A DNA stretch of 64,000 nucleotides, taken from the NCBI RefSeq assembly GCF_900100005.1, contig NZ_FNEB01000001.1, positions 868,001 to 932,000 on the forward strand, read 5' to 3'. This document shows positions 7,872-16,766 of the stretch, piece after piece; position 1 is the first letter of the stretch, and each line of letters begins with the position of its first letter. Made by a program: the position numbers and the translations under genes. Under the pieces are notes generated by a model that was not told the DNA's origin, did no database searches, and saw nothing but the letters and a program-made list of their open reading frames with translations. This DNA comes from Lutimaribacter saemankumensis (lineage in GTDB: Bacteria; Pseudomonadota; Alphaproteobacteria; Rhodobacterales; Rhodobacteraceae).

Positions 7872-9158
7872 ATGAGCACCCCTTTGCGTCTTGGCATTGC
7901 CGGTCTGGGCACCGTTGGTGTCGGCGTGGTCAAGATGGTTCGCCATCAGGCGGCGCTGCTGCAGAACCGCTGTGGCCGCGAGATCGCGATTTCCGCGGTG
8001 TCGGCCCGCACCCGCGACAAGGATCGCGGCGTGAATATCTCGTCCTACGCATGGGAAGACGACCCCGTCGCCCTGGCGACACGCGATGATGTCGACGTGT
8101 TCGTCGAACTGATGGGGGGCTCGGACGGCCCCGCCAAGGCCGCGACCGAGGCCGCGCTGGCCGCGGGCAAGGACGTGGTCACCGCCAACAAGGCGATGCT
8201 GGCCGTTCACGGCCAGTTGCTGGCCGGACTGGCCGAAGAAAACGGCCGCGCCCTGCGTTACGAAGCGGCGGTCGCGGGCGGCATCCCGGTTATCAAGGCA
8301 CTGGGCGAAGGGCTGGCCGGAAACGAGATCACCCGCGTCATGGGCGTGATGAACGGGTCATGCAACTACATCCTGACCCGCATGGAAAGCGCGGGCCTGA
8401 CCTATGAAGAGGTGTTCGACGAGGCCAACGCCCTTGGCTATCTCGAGGCAGATCCAGAACTGGACGTGGGCGGCATAGACGCTGCACACAAACTGGCGAT
8501 CCTGTCGGCCCTGGCCTTCGGCACGCGTGTCGATTTCGACGGGGTCGAGATCGAAGGCATCGGCTGCGTCAAGATCGAGGATATCCGCCATGCCGCCGAC
8601 ATGGGCTATCGGATCAAGCTGCTGGGCGTGGCCCAGATGACGGGCCGTGGCCTGGAACAGCGCATGGCGCCCTGCCTTGTGCCCGCGCACTCGCCCCTGG
8701 GCCAGCTCGAAGGCGGCACGAACATGGTGGTGATCGAAGGCTCGGACGTGGGCCAGATCGTGCTGCGCGGGGCCGGCGCCGGCGAAGGTCCGACCGCAAG
8801 CGCCGTGATGGGCGACATCTGCGATATCGCGCGCGGCCTGCGCCTGCCCGTCTTCGGGCAACCCGCAGCGACCCTTGCCACCGCGCCGCGCGCCTCGGCT
8901 GCCGTGCCCGCCCCCTATTACCTGCGCATGGCGCTGCACGACAAACCCGGCGCGCTGGCGAAAATCGCCACCGTTCTGGGCGATGCCGGCATCTCGATCC
9001 ACCGGATGCGGCAATACGATCATGCCGACGATCAGGCCCCGGTTCTGATCGTCACGCACAAGACAACCCGCGGCGCGCTGGATCAGGCGCTGGCCGCAAT
9101 GGATGCAACAGGCGTCGTGACCGAAAGCCCGGTCGCGCTGCGTATCGAAAGCGTCTGA
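7872..9158 (+). CDS. hom: Homoserine dehydrogenase
   Basis: Homoserine dehydrogenase reduces aspartate semialdehyde to homoserine with NAD(P)H, the branch point toward threonine and methionine. The 428-residue product has the N-terminal nucleotide fold (GIAGLGTVGVGVV), the catalytic-domain motifs VTANKAMLA and GVMNGSCNYILTRM, and LGYLEADPELDVGGIDAAHK. A C-terminal ACT domain (from about residue 350, KPGALAKIATVLGDAGIS) provides threonine feedback in this monofunctional class. The ATG at 7872 gives the usual N-terminus; an in-frame upstream ATG at 7806 would add a non-conserved extension. glpX follows after 24 bases. Homoserine made here feeds metZ further along the window. Confidence 0.95.
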   Translation: MSTPLRLGIAGLGTVGVGVVKMVRHQAALLQNRCGREIAISAVSARTRDKDRGVNISSYAWEDDPVALATRDDVDVFVELMGGSDGPAKAATEAALAAGKDVVTANKAMLAVHGQLLAGLAEENGRALRYEAAVAGGIPVIKALGEGLAGNEITRVMGVMNGSCNYILTRMESAGLTYEEVFDEANALGYLEADPELDVGGIDAAHKLAILSALAFGTRVDFDGVEIEGIGCVKIEDIRHAADMGYRIKLLGVAQMTGRGLEQRMAPCLVPAHSPLGQLEGGTNMVVIEGSDVGQIVLRGAGAGEGPTASAVMGDICDIARGLRLPVFGQPAATLATAPRASAAVPAPYYLRMALHDKPGALAKIATVLGDAGISIHRMRQYDHADDQAPVLIVTHKTTRGALDQALAAMDATGVVTESPVALRIESV

Positions 9159-9182
9159 CAGGCGCACGAGGGAGAGTTTATC

Positions 9183-10148
9183 ATGACCGACAAGGCCGAT
9201 TTCCAGGACCGTATGCTTTCACTGGGCCTGGCCCGCGTGGCCGAACAGGCTGCCATCGCAAGCGCCGCTCTCGTGGGCCGCGGCGATGAGAAAGCCGCCG
9301 ACCAGGCCGCGGTGAACGCGATGCGTGACCAGCTCAACATGCTGGACATCCAGGGCGTGGTGGTGATCGGCGAAGGCGAACGCGACGAAGCACCGATGCT
9401 CTATATCGGTGAAGAGGTCGGCACCGGTACGGGCCCCGCCGTCGATATCGCGCTCGATCCGCTGGAAGGTACGACACTTACCGCCAAGGCCATGCCGAAC
9501 GCCCTGACCGTGATCGCGATGGCGCCGCGCGGCACCCTGCTGCATGCCCCCGACACCTACATGGACAAGTTGGCCATCGGGCCCGGTTATCCCGAGAACG
9601 TCGTCAGCCTGGACATGTCCCCGAAAGAACGGGTCGAGGCGCTGGCCAAGGCACGCAAGTGCAAACCCTCTGACATTACAGTGTGCATTCTGGAACGCCC
9701 CCGCCACCAGGACATGATCGCCGAGGTCCGCTCGACCGGGGCGGCAATCAAGCTGATCACCGATGGTGACGTGGCCGGGGTCATCCACTGCGCCGAAGCC
9801 GAAAAAACCGGCATCGACATGTACATGGGCACCGGCGGCGCACCCGAGGGCGTTCTGGCCGCATCGGCCCTGAAATGCATGGGCGGGCAGTTCTTTGGTC
9901 GGCTGGTGTTCCGCAACGACGACGAAAAGGCGCGCGCCGCCAAGGCCGGTATCACCGATCTCGACCGCGTTTATACCCGCGACGAACTGGTCACTTCGGA
10001 CGTGATCTTTGCCGCGACGGGCGTCACCGACGGCTCGATCGTGTCCGGCATCAAGCGCAGCCCCGGCTTCGTGGAAACCGAAACCATCCTCATGCGCTCG
10101 CGTACAGGATCGGTCCGCCGGATGATCTATCGCACCCCTGTCGAATAA
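9183..10148 (+). CDS. glpX: Class II fructose-1,6-bisphosphatase
   Basis: GlpX hydrolyses fructose-1,6-bisphosphate in gluconeogenesis (and sedoheptulose bisphosphate in some bacteria). The 321-residue product shows the class II metal/phosphate motifs GEGERDEAPM (about 63-72) and LDPLEGTTLTAK (about 91-102), plus the sugar-binding segment GTGGAPEGVLAA. GAGGGAGAG provides a strong ribosome site. It lies between hom and recJ with short gaps (24 and 7 bases), so the three are probably one transcript. The hom-glpX-recJ order is a common alphaproteobacterial arrangement. Confidence 0.95.
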   Translation: MTDKADFQDRMLSLGLARVAEQAAIASAALVGRGDEKAADQAAVNAMRDQLNMLDIQGVVVIGEGERDEAPMLYIGEEVGTGTGPAVDIALDPLEGTTLTAKAMPNALTVIAMAPRGTLLHAPDTYMDKLAIGPGYPENVVSLDMSPKERVEALAKARKCKPSDITVCILERPRHQDMIAEVRSTGAAIKLITDGDVAGVIHCAEAEKTGIDMYMGTGGAPEGVLAASALKCMGGQFFGRLVFRNDDEKARAAKAGITDLDRVYTRDELVTSDVIFAATGVTDGSIVSGIKRSPGFVETETILMRSRTGSVRRMIYRTPVE

Positions 10149-10155
10149 TCCGGGC

Positions 10156-11901
10156 ATGGGTTTTCTCGGCGTCGAAACCTCGTTGACCGGGCGCCGCTGG
10201 GTCGGCCCCGGCGCCGAGATCGAACGCCTGGCCGAAGCGATGGCGCAGCAGACCGCGCTGCCGCTGCCGATCTGCCTGACGCTGGCCCGACGCGGCGTCG
10301 CCCCCGAAGAGGCGCAAAGCTTTCTCGAACCGCAACTGCGCGATCTTCTGCCCGATCCGCGCGGTCTGCGCGACATGGAAAAGGCCGCCCACCGCTTCCT
10401 GCAGGCGGTGCGCGGGCGCGAACGCATCGCCATTTTCGCCGACTATGACGTCGATGGCGGCAGCTCGGCCGCACTGCTGATCTGGTGGCTGCGGGCCCTA
10501 GGACTTTCCGCCACGCTCTATGTGCCCGACCGCATCGACGAGGGGTACGGCCCCAACGAACCCGCCATGCGGATGCTGGCCGAAGGACACGACCTGATCG
10601 TCTGCGTCGACTGTGGCACGCTCAGCCACGACGCGATCGCCGCCGCGCAGGGTGCGGATGTGGTGATCCTCGATCACCACCTGGGCGGCGAAACTCTACC
10701 GCCCGCCCTGGCCGTCGTGAACCCCAACCGCCAGGACGAAACCGGCGATCTGGCGCATCTCTGCGCAGCATCGGTGGTGTTCCTGATGCTGGTCGAGGCC
10801 AACCGCCAGATGCGCGCCGACGGCGCACAGGGGCCCGACCTGATGGGCCTTCTGGACCTCGTGGCGCTGGCCACGGTGGCCGATGTGGCGCCGCTGGTGG
10901 GCGTCAACCGCGCGCTGGTGCGGCAGGGCCTGCGCGTGATGGCCCGGCGCGAACGGCCCGGCCTTGTGGCGCTGGCCGATGTGGCGCGGATGGACAGCGC
11001 GCCCCGCGCTTATCACCTGGGCTTTTTGCTGGGGCCGCGTGTGAATGCGGGCGGGCGGATCGGCGCCGCCGACCTGGGCGCGCGCCTTCTGGCCTGCGCC
11101 AACATGCCCGAGGCCATCGCCAGGGCCGAACGGCTGGATCAGCTCAACACCGAACGCCGCGACATCGAAGCCGAGGTTCGCGATGCCGCCCTGGCCCAGG
11201 CCGAGGCGCGCGGGCTGGATGCACCGCTGGTCTGGGCCGCCGGCGAAGGCTGGCACCCCGGCGTCGTCGGCATCGTCGCCAGCCGCCTGAAAGAGGCCAC
11301 CAACCGCCCTGCCATCGTCATCGGGTTCGATGGAAACGAAGGCAAGGGTTCGGGCCGGTCCGTCAGCGGCGTCGACCTCGGCGCGGCGATCCAGAGGCTG
11401 ACCGCAGAGGGGCTGCTGATCAAGGGCGGCGGGCACAAGATGGCCGCCGGACTGACCGTCGACCGCGCGCAGCTGGAACCCGCCATGGCGCGCCTGTCCG
11501 AGTTGCTGGCCAAACAGGGCGCGGGCCAGGCTGGCCCCGCCGATCTGCGCCTAGATGGTATGCTGATGCCGGGTGCGGCCACGCCCGACCTCGTGGACCT
11601 TCTGGAATCCGCAGGCCCGTTCGGCGCGGGCGCCCCTGCCCCGCGTCATGCCTTTCCCGACATGGCCATCAGATTCGCCAAGCGCGTGGGCGCATCGCAT
11701 CTGAAACTCAGCTTCGGCGATGCCTCGGGCCCGGTGATGGACGCGATCTGCTTTGGTGCGTTCGACGGCCCGCTGGGCGCCGCGCTCGAAGGGCATGGCG
11801 GCGCGCGATTCCACCTTGCCGGGCGGGTCGAGATCAACGAATGGGGCGGCCGCCGGAGCGCGCAACTCCGCCTGGAAGACGCCGCGCGTGCGACCGGCTG
11901 A
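10156..11901 (+). CDS. recJ: Single-stranded-DNA-specific exonuclease RecJ
   Basis: RecJ degrades single-stranded DNA 5' to 3' in RecF-pathway recombination and mismatch repair. The 581-residue length is standard. The DHH-superfamily motifs are present: FADYDVDGGSSAA at about residue 95, DCGTLSHD, VILDHHLGG at about 174, and the DHHA1 domain with GWHPGVVGIVASRLKE and KGGGHKMAAGLT. The C-terminal OB-like region follows. The gene starts seven bases after glpX. After its stop, an intergenic stretch leads to the tRNA-Glu gene. Confidence 0.95.
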   Translation: MGFLGVETSLTGRRWVGPGAEIERLAEAMAQQTALPLPICLTLARRGVAPEEAQSFLEPQLRDLLPDPRGLRDMEKAAHRFLQAVRGRERIAIFADYDVDGGSSAALLIWWLRALGLSATLYVPDRIDEGYGPNEPAMRMLAEGHDLIVCVDCGTLSHDAIAAAQGADVVILDHHLGGETLPPALAVVNPNRQDETGDLAHLCAASVVFLMLVEANRQMRADGAQGPDLMGLLDLVALATVADVAPLVGVNRALVRQGLRVMARRERPGLVALADVARMDSAPRAYHLGFLLGPRVNAGGRIGAADLGARLLACANMPEAIARAERLDQLNTERRDIEAEVRDAALAQAEARGLDAPLVWAAGEGWHPGVVGIVASRLKEATNRPAIVIGFDGNEGKGSGRSVSGVDLGAAIQRLTAEGLLIKGGGHKMAAGLTVDRAQLEPAMARLSELLAKQGAGQAGPADLRLDGMLMPGAATPDLVDLLESAGPFGAGAPAPRHAFPDMAIRFAKRVGASHLKLSFGDASGPVMDAICFGAFDGPLGAALEGHGGARFHLAGRVEINEWGGRRSAQLRLEDAARATG

Positions 11902-11952
11902 TCCTGTCGCGATTGGCGTTGAAAATTTTCTGCACCGGCATGATTTTACCCC

Positions 11953-11981
11953 TTGCGCTGCCCGACTGCATTTTCTAAACA
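11953..11981 (+). promoter_or_regulatory. Candidate tRNA-Glu promoter
   Basis: A -35-like TTGCGC (11953-11958) and a -10-like TAAACA (11976-11981) are separated by 17 bases. The predicted transcription start is about 10 bases before the mature tRNA. The GC-rich discriminator that follows is usual for stringently controlled stable-RNA promoters. The match is only moderate. Confidence 0.4.
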
Positions 11982-11998
11982 CCGCGCACACCAAGAGT

Positions 11999-12073
11999 GG
12001 CCCGTTCGTCTATCGGTTAGGACGCCAGGTTTTCAACCTGGAAAGAGGGGTTCGATTCCCCTACGGGCTGCCA
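11999..12073 (+). tRNA. tRNA-Glu (anticodon TTC)
   Basis: The 75-base sequence folds into a normal cloverleaf: acceptor GGCCCGT with ACGGGCT (closing G-U pair at position 1-72), anticodon stem CCAGG/CCTGG with loop TTTTCAA, and T-arm AGGGG-TTCGATT-CCCCT. The anticodon TTC (12032-12034) decodes GAA/GAG. The 3' CCA end is encoded. It stands alone after recJ. Confidence 0.96.
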
Positions 12074-12179
12074 CTTTTCCTGAAATCTGAACAACCGCGC
12101 TGATCCGGGCATTGTTTCGTCCGGCTTCGTTGCATGAGCTCATGGCATCCGGTGGCAGGCCATTCCCAGTCCGCGGCAA

Positions 12180-13172
12180 TCATGTGGCCCCGGCCCGGTC
12201 GCCCGGTTTGAAAAACGAATGGCGCGCCCGGCCCTGGCGTTTGGAGGCATAGAGCGCGAGGTCGGCATCGGCCATCATGCGGTCTGGATCGGGCGGATCG
12301 TAGTGATCCGACAGGCTGGTGCCGATGCTGCCAGAAATGCGGCAGACCTGCCCCTCGAAGGGAATCGGCTGTTGCAGGCGCGTGATGATCCGGTGCGCGA
12401 TCGCGTCCAGCCGGGCGGGCTCGGTCCGGCCCGGCAGCACCAGCACGAATTCGTCCCCGCCGACGCGCGACACGGTATCGGAATCGCGGGTCTCTTCGAC
12501 CAGGATGCGCGCGACCTCCTGCAGCACATGGTCGCCCGCGGGATGACCCAGCGTGTCGTTGACGGCCTTGAAGAAATCGAGATCGAGATGCATCAGCGCG
12601 AACCCCGTTGGCCCGCTGCTCAACCGCCGCAGCACATGAGCCAAGGCACGGCGGTTCTTGAGCCCGGTCAGAGTGTCGGTAAAGGCCTGTTCCTCGGCCG
12701 CGATCCGGGCGCCCTGAAGCCGCTGGTTCAGCTTGCGGCTCGCCTCCATCGCGGCGGATTTTGCCTCGACCAGGTACAGCATTTCAACGGTCATGTCGGT
12801 GGCTGCGAAATCGGCGCTGGTCAGCGCATGGTCACGTACCGCATCGAGGATCGAGATACCGAAAGACAGGTTTACCACTGCGCCATGCGCCCAGGGCACC
12901 GCGACCCCTTTCAGCCCGGTATGCGGCGCCTCGCGGAGCTGCAGGTGCAGTTTCTGGCCGGCCGCGCGCCGCAGATCGGCGATCGAGCGCATGTCGCGCG
13001 GGCGCCGCAGGTCGAACACCTTGAAAAACTGCGACCCGTCCAGCGTTCTGCCATGGCAAAGCTTTTGCAGCGTCGCCCCGGAATGCAGAACGGTACCGTC
13101 ATCTGAAAGAATGACATGCATCGGGCAGAGCACATTCAGCACCGCGGCGGCATCTTCGAGCTGCATCTTCAT
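12180..13172 (-). CDS. Diguanylate cyclase with HNOBA-type N-terminal domain
   Basis: The 330-residue product makes cyclic di-GMP. Its C-terminal domain has an intact GGDEF active site (VGGDEFVLVLPG) and, five residues upstream, an RxxD inhibitory site (RDSD). The N-terminal half matches the HNOBA pattern (LCPMHVILSDDGTVLHSG and a following FDLRRP), the PAS-like domain found between H-NOX and output domains in guanylate cyclases. A coiled linker at about residues 125-150 joins them. The ATG at 13172 overlaps the stop of the H-NOX-like gene as ATGA, so the two products are made together and probably form a sensor/cyclase pair. A shorter start at 13166 is possible. Confidence 0.87.
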   Translation of the reverse strand: MKMQLEDAAAVLNVLCPMHVILSDDGTVLHSGATLQKLCHGRTLDGSQFFKVFDLRRPRDMRSIADLRRAAGQKLHLQLREAPHTGLKGVAVPWAHGAVVNLSFGISILDAVRDHALTSADFAATDMTVEMLYLVEAKSAAMEASRKLNQRLQGARIAAEEQAFTDTLTGLKNRRALAHVLRRLSSGPTGFALMHLDLDFFKAVNDTLGHPAGDHVLQEVARILVEETRDSDTVSRVGGDEFVLVLPGRTEPARLDAIAHRIITRLQQPIPFEGQVCRISGSIGTSLSDHYDPPDPDRMMADADLALYASKRQGRARHSFFKPGDRAGAT

Positions 13173-13756
13173 CCGGCCTGTGCCCCGAGATGAAAGCTGC
13201 GCCCTTCGGCATAGGCGGTTTCGACGAGAGAGATCGTTATATTCTCGGACCCGCCGCACCTGCCGTCATATTCAAGCATCACGAGCGCGCCGTAATCGTC
13301 CGCCATCGCCCGCAAGACCCCCATCATGACATGGCCGAAACCCGGCAGCTCGGACCGCAGGTTCAAGACGAATTTTCCATCGCCGCACTCGCGAAGCTCC
13401 AGTTGCGGCAGATCGAGGTCGTCGACCGCAAGGCGCGCGCGGTCGGGCAATTCATCCAGCGAATGCAGGAAATCGACAAACCCCACGCCGCCGAAACGCA
13501 GCAATCGGCGCAACGCCTCGGTGTTGGGGTGCGAGACAAGGTACGTGCCGATATCTTCGAGCACGTCATCGCGCGATTTGCCAAGCGTGCCGGTGATCGC
13601 GTCCAGCACCCGCCATGTCAGCGCGGTGTCATAACGCAGCATCGCCTCGAACCGGTCGGCATCCAGTGCCGCAGCACGCACGACACCGTCCCAGCACGCA
13701 TCGCCATAGGTATCGCGCACGAAACATTCGATCGCGCGGTTGATCAGCCCGTGCAT
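13169..13756 (-). CDS. H-NOX-like sensor domain lacking the heme ligand
   Basis: The 195-residue single-domain protein begins MHGLINRAIECFV, the H-NOX (heme nitric oxide/oxygen binding) N-terminus, and keeps the fold-defining LRRLLRFGGVGFVDFL segment. Aligned by eye to canonical H-NOX, the proximal heme histidine is replaced by Pro104 (FLHSLDELP against FL-x4-DVH), and the YxSxR propionate clamp reads LRSEL (133-137), losing the Tyr and Arg. Normal heme binding is therefore unlikely; His98 is the only nearby alternative. It is translationally coupled to the HNOBA-GGDEF cyclase, so it probably still regulates that enzyme by another signal. AAGGAAGG precedes the ATG. Confidence 0.8.
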   Translation of the reverse strand: MHGLINRAIECFVRDTYGDACWDGVVRAAALDADRFEAMLRYDTALTWRVLDAITGTLGKSRDDVLEDIGTYLVSHPNTEALRRLLRFGGVGFVDFLHSLDELPDRARLAVDDLDLPQLELRECGDGKFVLNLRSELPGFGHVMMGVLRAMADDYGALVMLEYDGRCGGSENITISLVETAYAEGRSFHLGAQAG

Positions 13757-13847
13757 TCCCCTTCCTTTCCCACAACTCCGGGCAAAGGTTAGGGCACTGC
13801 ACGTTAATATTCCGTCAATACCTTCAATTCGAAAGGTTTCTTCGGGT

Positions 13848-15413
13848 TCAGAAATCCGTCGGCGCGCCGCCCTCGGCCTTGCGGCGGGCCACGAAATCGG
13901 CCAGCTCGTCACGGATGCCGTCATCCATCGCCGGCGGCTCGAAGGCGCCGACGATGTCCTTGTAGATCCGGTGCGCCCGTTCCGGCGTCCAGACCGCGCC
14001 GGCGGCCTCCCATGCCTCGAAATTGCGCCAGTCCGACAGGAAGGGCTGATAGAAAGCGGCGGTATAGCGGTCCTGCGTGTGCTGGATGCCGAAGAAATGG
14101 CCGCCCGCGCCCACTTCGCGGATCGCATCGACCGCTAGCGCCTCGGGCGAGGTGTCGAGGATTTCGGGTTCCATGTAGCGCTGGATCTGCTGGATCACCT
14201 CGCAATCCATGACGAATTTCTCGGGCGACGCGATCAGCCCACCTTCGAGCCAGCCAGCGGCGTGATAGATCATGTTGGTGCCCGACTGCACCGCGGCCCA
14301 CAGGCTGTTCGATGTCTCCCACATCGCCTGTCCGTCCGGCACGTTGGCCGCGCACACGCCCGACGACCGCAACGGCAGGCCATAGAACCGCGCCATCTGC
14401 CCGGTCATTTGCGTGGCGCGCATGTATTCCGGCGTGCCAAAGGCGGGCGCGCCGGATTTCATGTCGACATTCGACGTGAAGGTGCCGATCACGCAGGGCA
14501 CGCCGGGGCGGATATACTGCGCCAGCGCGATTGCGCACAGCGCCTCGGCCAGCGATTGCGCCACCGCACCCGCCATCGTCACCGGGGCCATTGCGCCCGC
14601 AAGCGTGAAGGGCGTCACCACCAGCCCCTGCCCGCGCCGCGCCATTCGCATCCAGCCATCCAACATCGGCTCGTCATGTTTCAGCGGCGAGGTCGAGTTG
14701 ATATTGGTGTACATCCGCGGCGTGGCTTCGAATTCCTCGTGGCTCAGCCCGCCGGCGATACGCACCATCTCCATCACGTCCTCGACGCGTTCCTTGCCAA
14801 GACTGTAGGCATGCATCGCCTTGTCGGTCAGCGTCAGCTTGTCATAGAGCACATCGAGATGCCGGACGCTGGCGTGGATATCGACCGGCTCGACCGGGTA
14901 TCCGCCGGCGAAATGGATGCAGTTGAAATACTGCGTCAGCTTCAGCAGGTTCTGGCACATCTCGCGCGTGCCGGGCAGCTTGCGGCCAAGTTCCATGTCC
15001 CAGTAATTGGGCGGGGACGACACGTTGCCGAACAGGATGGCCTTGCCGCCGATCGTGATCGTGTGATCGGGGTTGCGCGGCGTGATTGTGAACTCGGCCG
15101 GTGCCTTTGCGACCATTTCCATGACGAAATCGCGGCCCATGCGCACGTTCTGCCCGTCGATGGTGCACCCAGCCTCGCGCAGGATGGCAAGCGCGTCGTC
15201 GTGCAGGAACTCGATACCGATCTCTTCGAGAATCTCCATCGCGGCATTGTGGATTGCCTCGACACCCTCCGGCGTCAGCGGTTCGATCGGACGATCTATG
15301 TTGACCGGAATGCGCCAGGGGCTCTGTTCGATGACTGCGGTGCCGCGACGGGCCGCGTTGCCTGCCCGTCCGCCACCGCGCTTTCTGCGTGTCGCTGTCG
15401 CCCCGTCCGCCAT
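13848..15413 (-). CDS. MttB-family methyltransferase without pyrrolysine
   Basis: The 521-residue product belongs to the trimethylamine methyltransferase (MttB) superfamily, which moves methyl groups from quaternary or tertiary amines to a corrinoid protein. Recognisable segments include LTPEGVEAIHNAAMEILEEI near the N-terminus and the barrel core with VPCVIGTFTSNVDMKSG. The frame is uninterrupted, with no in-frame TAG for pyrrolysine, so it belongs to the non-Pyl group; known members of that group demethylate glycine betaine, proline betaine or carnitine. No corrinoid protein gene (MtgC/MtbC type) is adjacent, so its partner must be elsewhere. The first 25 residues are basic and poorly conserved-looking, and a later start is possible. 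Confidence 0.85.
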   Translation of the reverse strand: MADGATATRRKRGGGRAGNAARRGTAVIEQSPWRIPVNIDRPIEPLTPEGVEAIHNAAMEILEEIGIEFLHDDALAILREAGCTIDGQNVRMGRDFVMEMVAKAPAEFTITPRNPDHTITIGGKAILFGNVSSPPNYWDMELGRKLPGTREMCQNLLKLTQYFNCIHFAGGYPVEPVDIHASVRHLDVLYDKLTLTDKAMHAYSLGKERVEDVMEMVRIAGGLSHEEFEATPRMYTNINSTSPLKHDEPMLDGWMRMARRGQGLVVTPFTLAGAMAPVTMAGAVAQSLAEALCAIALAQYIRPGVPCVIGTFTSNVDMKSGAPAFGTPEYMRATQMTGQMARFYGLPLRSSGVCAANVPDGQAMWETSNSLWAAVQSGTNMIYHAAGWLEGGLIASPEKFVMDCEVIQQIQRYMEPEILDTSPEALAVDAIREVGAGGHFFGIQHTQDRYTAAFYQPFLSDWRNFEAWEAAGAVWTPERAHRIYKDIVGAFEPPAMDDGIRDELADFVARRKAEGGAPTDF

Positions 15414-15519
15414 GTCATGCGCTCCTGTGCTGGATGGTGAATCCAGCAGATCACGCAGCCAGACCCCGATCCTGCCGGATCGCGACGGATTCAGTCGGTT
15501 TCAGACAGAAAAGCGGCGC

Positions 15520-16209
15520 TCAATGCCCCAGCCATGCGGGCAGATGACCGATATCCGGCAGCACCACGTCGGCCAGCGGCGCCAGTTCATGCGCCTGCGC
15601 CAGGCCGGTCAGCACGCCCACCGTGCGCATACCCGCAGCGCGCCCCGCGATCAGGTCATGGGCGCTGTCGCCCACCATCGCGACTTGCCCGGGCGCAAGG
15701 TTCATCGCGCGGGCAAACGCCAGAAGAGGTTCGGGCGCGGGCTTGGCGCCAAATCCACTGTCGAAGCCGGCAATGAAGTCGAAATGCCCGGCAACGCCAA
15801 CCGCCCCCAAATGCGCATGGGCTGCGTATTCGGTGTCGTTGGTCATCACGCCCAGCCGCAATCCGCGCCCTGCCAGTGAGGTCAGAAAGGGCACAAGATC
15901 CACCGCCGGCGCCAGCGGCGCCAGCGCCGCCTTTTCGGTCAGAAGGGCTTCGATCTCGGTCAGACTGCGGTTGGGAAGCGCGCTGGCCAGGCATTCTGCC
16001 GCCTCGCGGTTGGTGCCCGCGATCACGGGGCTGTCCGGGTGGAACTGCTGTGCCTCCAGATCGAAACGCGCCGCATCCGCCAGGGCCCGCGCCCGATCCG
16101 TATCGCCCTGGGCAAGCTCCCCGATCACGGTGGCGGCCCAGCCGTTCCACGTCGCACCGAAATCGAACAGCGTGCCGTCCTTGTCGAAAAGTATTCCTGC
16201 GATGTCCAT
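15520..16209 (-). CDS. HAD-superfamily phosphatase, phosphoglycolate-phosphatase-like
   Basis: The 229-residue product has the HAD motif I FDKDGTLFDF near the N-terminus, motif II MTND, and motif IV MVGDSAHDLIAGRAAGM. A helical cap domain lies between motif I and motif II. This layout fits Gph/PGP-type enzymes that hydrolyse 2-phosphoglycolate or similar small phosphomonoesters. The ATG at 16209 is chosen because it places motif I at residue 8, as usual. The gene is divergent from the MarR regulator, with 101 bases between starts. Substrate assignment is by family only. Confidence 0.82.
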   Translation of the reverse strand: MDIAGILFDKDGTLFDFGATWNGWAATVIGELAQGDTDRARALADAARFDLEAQQFHPDSPVIAGTNREAAECLASALPNRSLTEIEALLTEKAALAPLAPAVDLVPFLTSLAGRGLRLGVMTNDTEYAAHAHLGAVGVAGHFDFIAGFDSGFGAKPAPEPLLAFARAMNLAPGQVAMVGDSAHDLIAGRAAGMRTVGVLTGLAQAHELAPLADVVLPDIGHLPAWLGH

Positions 16210-16310
16210 CCCGCCCCGCCCGTCTTGCCTGCCGCCAATCTGGGCACAAGGCGCCCCGGCGGCAAGCCCTCCGCTTGACTTTCCCGGCCGCTTCGCGCCC
16301 TTTTGGCGGC

Positions 16311-16766
16311 ATGAAGGATACCACGCCTTACCGGTTGCATCAGTCTTTGGGCTATCACCTGTCCATCGCCGCCCGCCTGCAGGAACGGCGGCTGGACGAA
16401 CAGTTGCGCACCCTGGGACTGACACGCACGACGTGGTGCATCCTGTTGGCCGTCGGCAACGAGGGGCTGAGCCAGCCCTCGGACATCGCGGAATTCGTGG
16501 GAATCGACCGCACCGCCACCAGCCGCGCCCTGCGCCACATGGAAGACGACGGCTTGCTTGCCCGGTCGTCCGGCACCGAAGACAAACGCACCAGGCGGGT
16601 CGAGCTGACCGAAAAGGGCTGCACCGCGATCCGCGATGCCACCCCGTTTGCACGGGAAAACGCCGCGATCATGGCCGGACAGCTTGACGCCGGCGAGGAA
16701 GAAGAGCTCAAACGCCTGCTGACCAAGCTGCGCGGCCCCGACGGTGCGGCGCTCAAGACGCTCTGA
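16311..16766 (+). CDS. MarR family transcriptional regulator
   Basis: The 151-residue product has the winged helix-turn-helix of MarR regulators: PSDIAEFVGIDRTATSRALRHM as the recognition region, then the wing SGTEDKRTRRVELTEKG with the conserved D-x-R-x-R pattern. Dimerisation helices flank it at both ends. It is divergent from the HAD phosphatase and convergent with the DUF3572 gene, whose stop it nearly touches. No obvious inverted repeat was found in the short upstream gap. The ligand is unknown. Confidence 0.87.
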   Translation: MKDTTPYRLHQSLGYHLSIAARLQERRLDEQLRTLGLTRTTWCILLAVGNEGLSQPSDIAEFVGIDRTATSRALRHMEDDGLLARSSGTEDKRTRRVELTEKGCTAIRDATPFARENAAIMAGQLDAGEEEELKRLLTKLRGPDGAALKTL

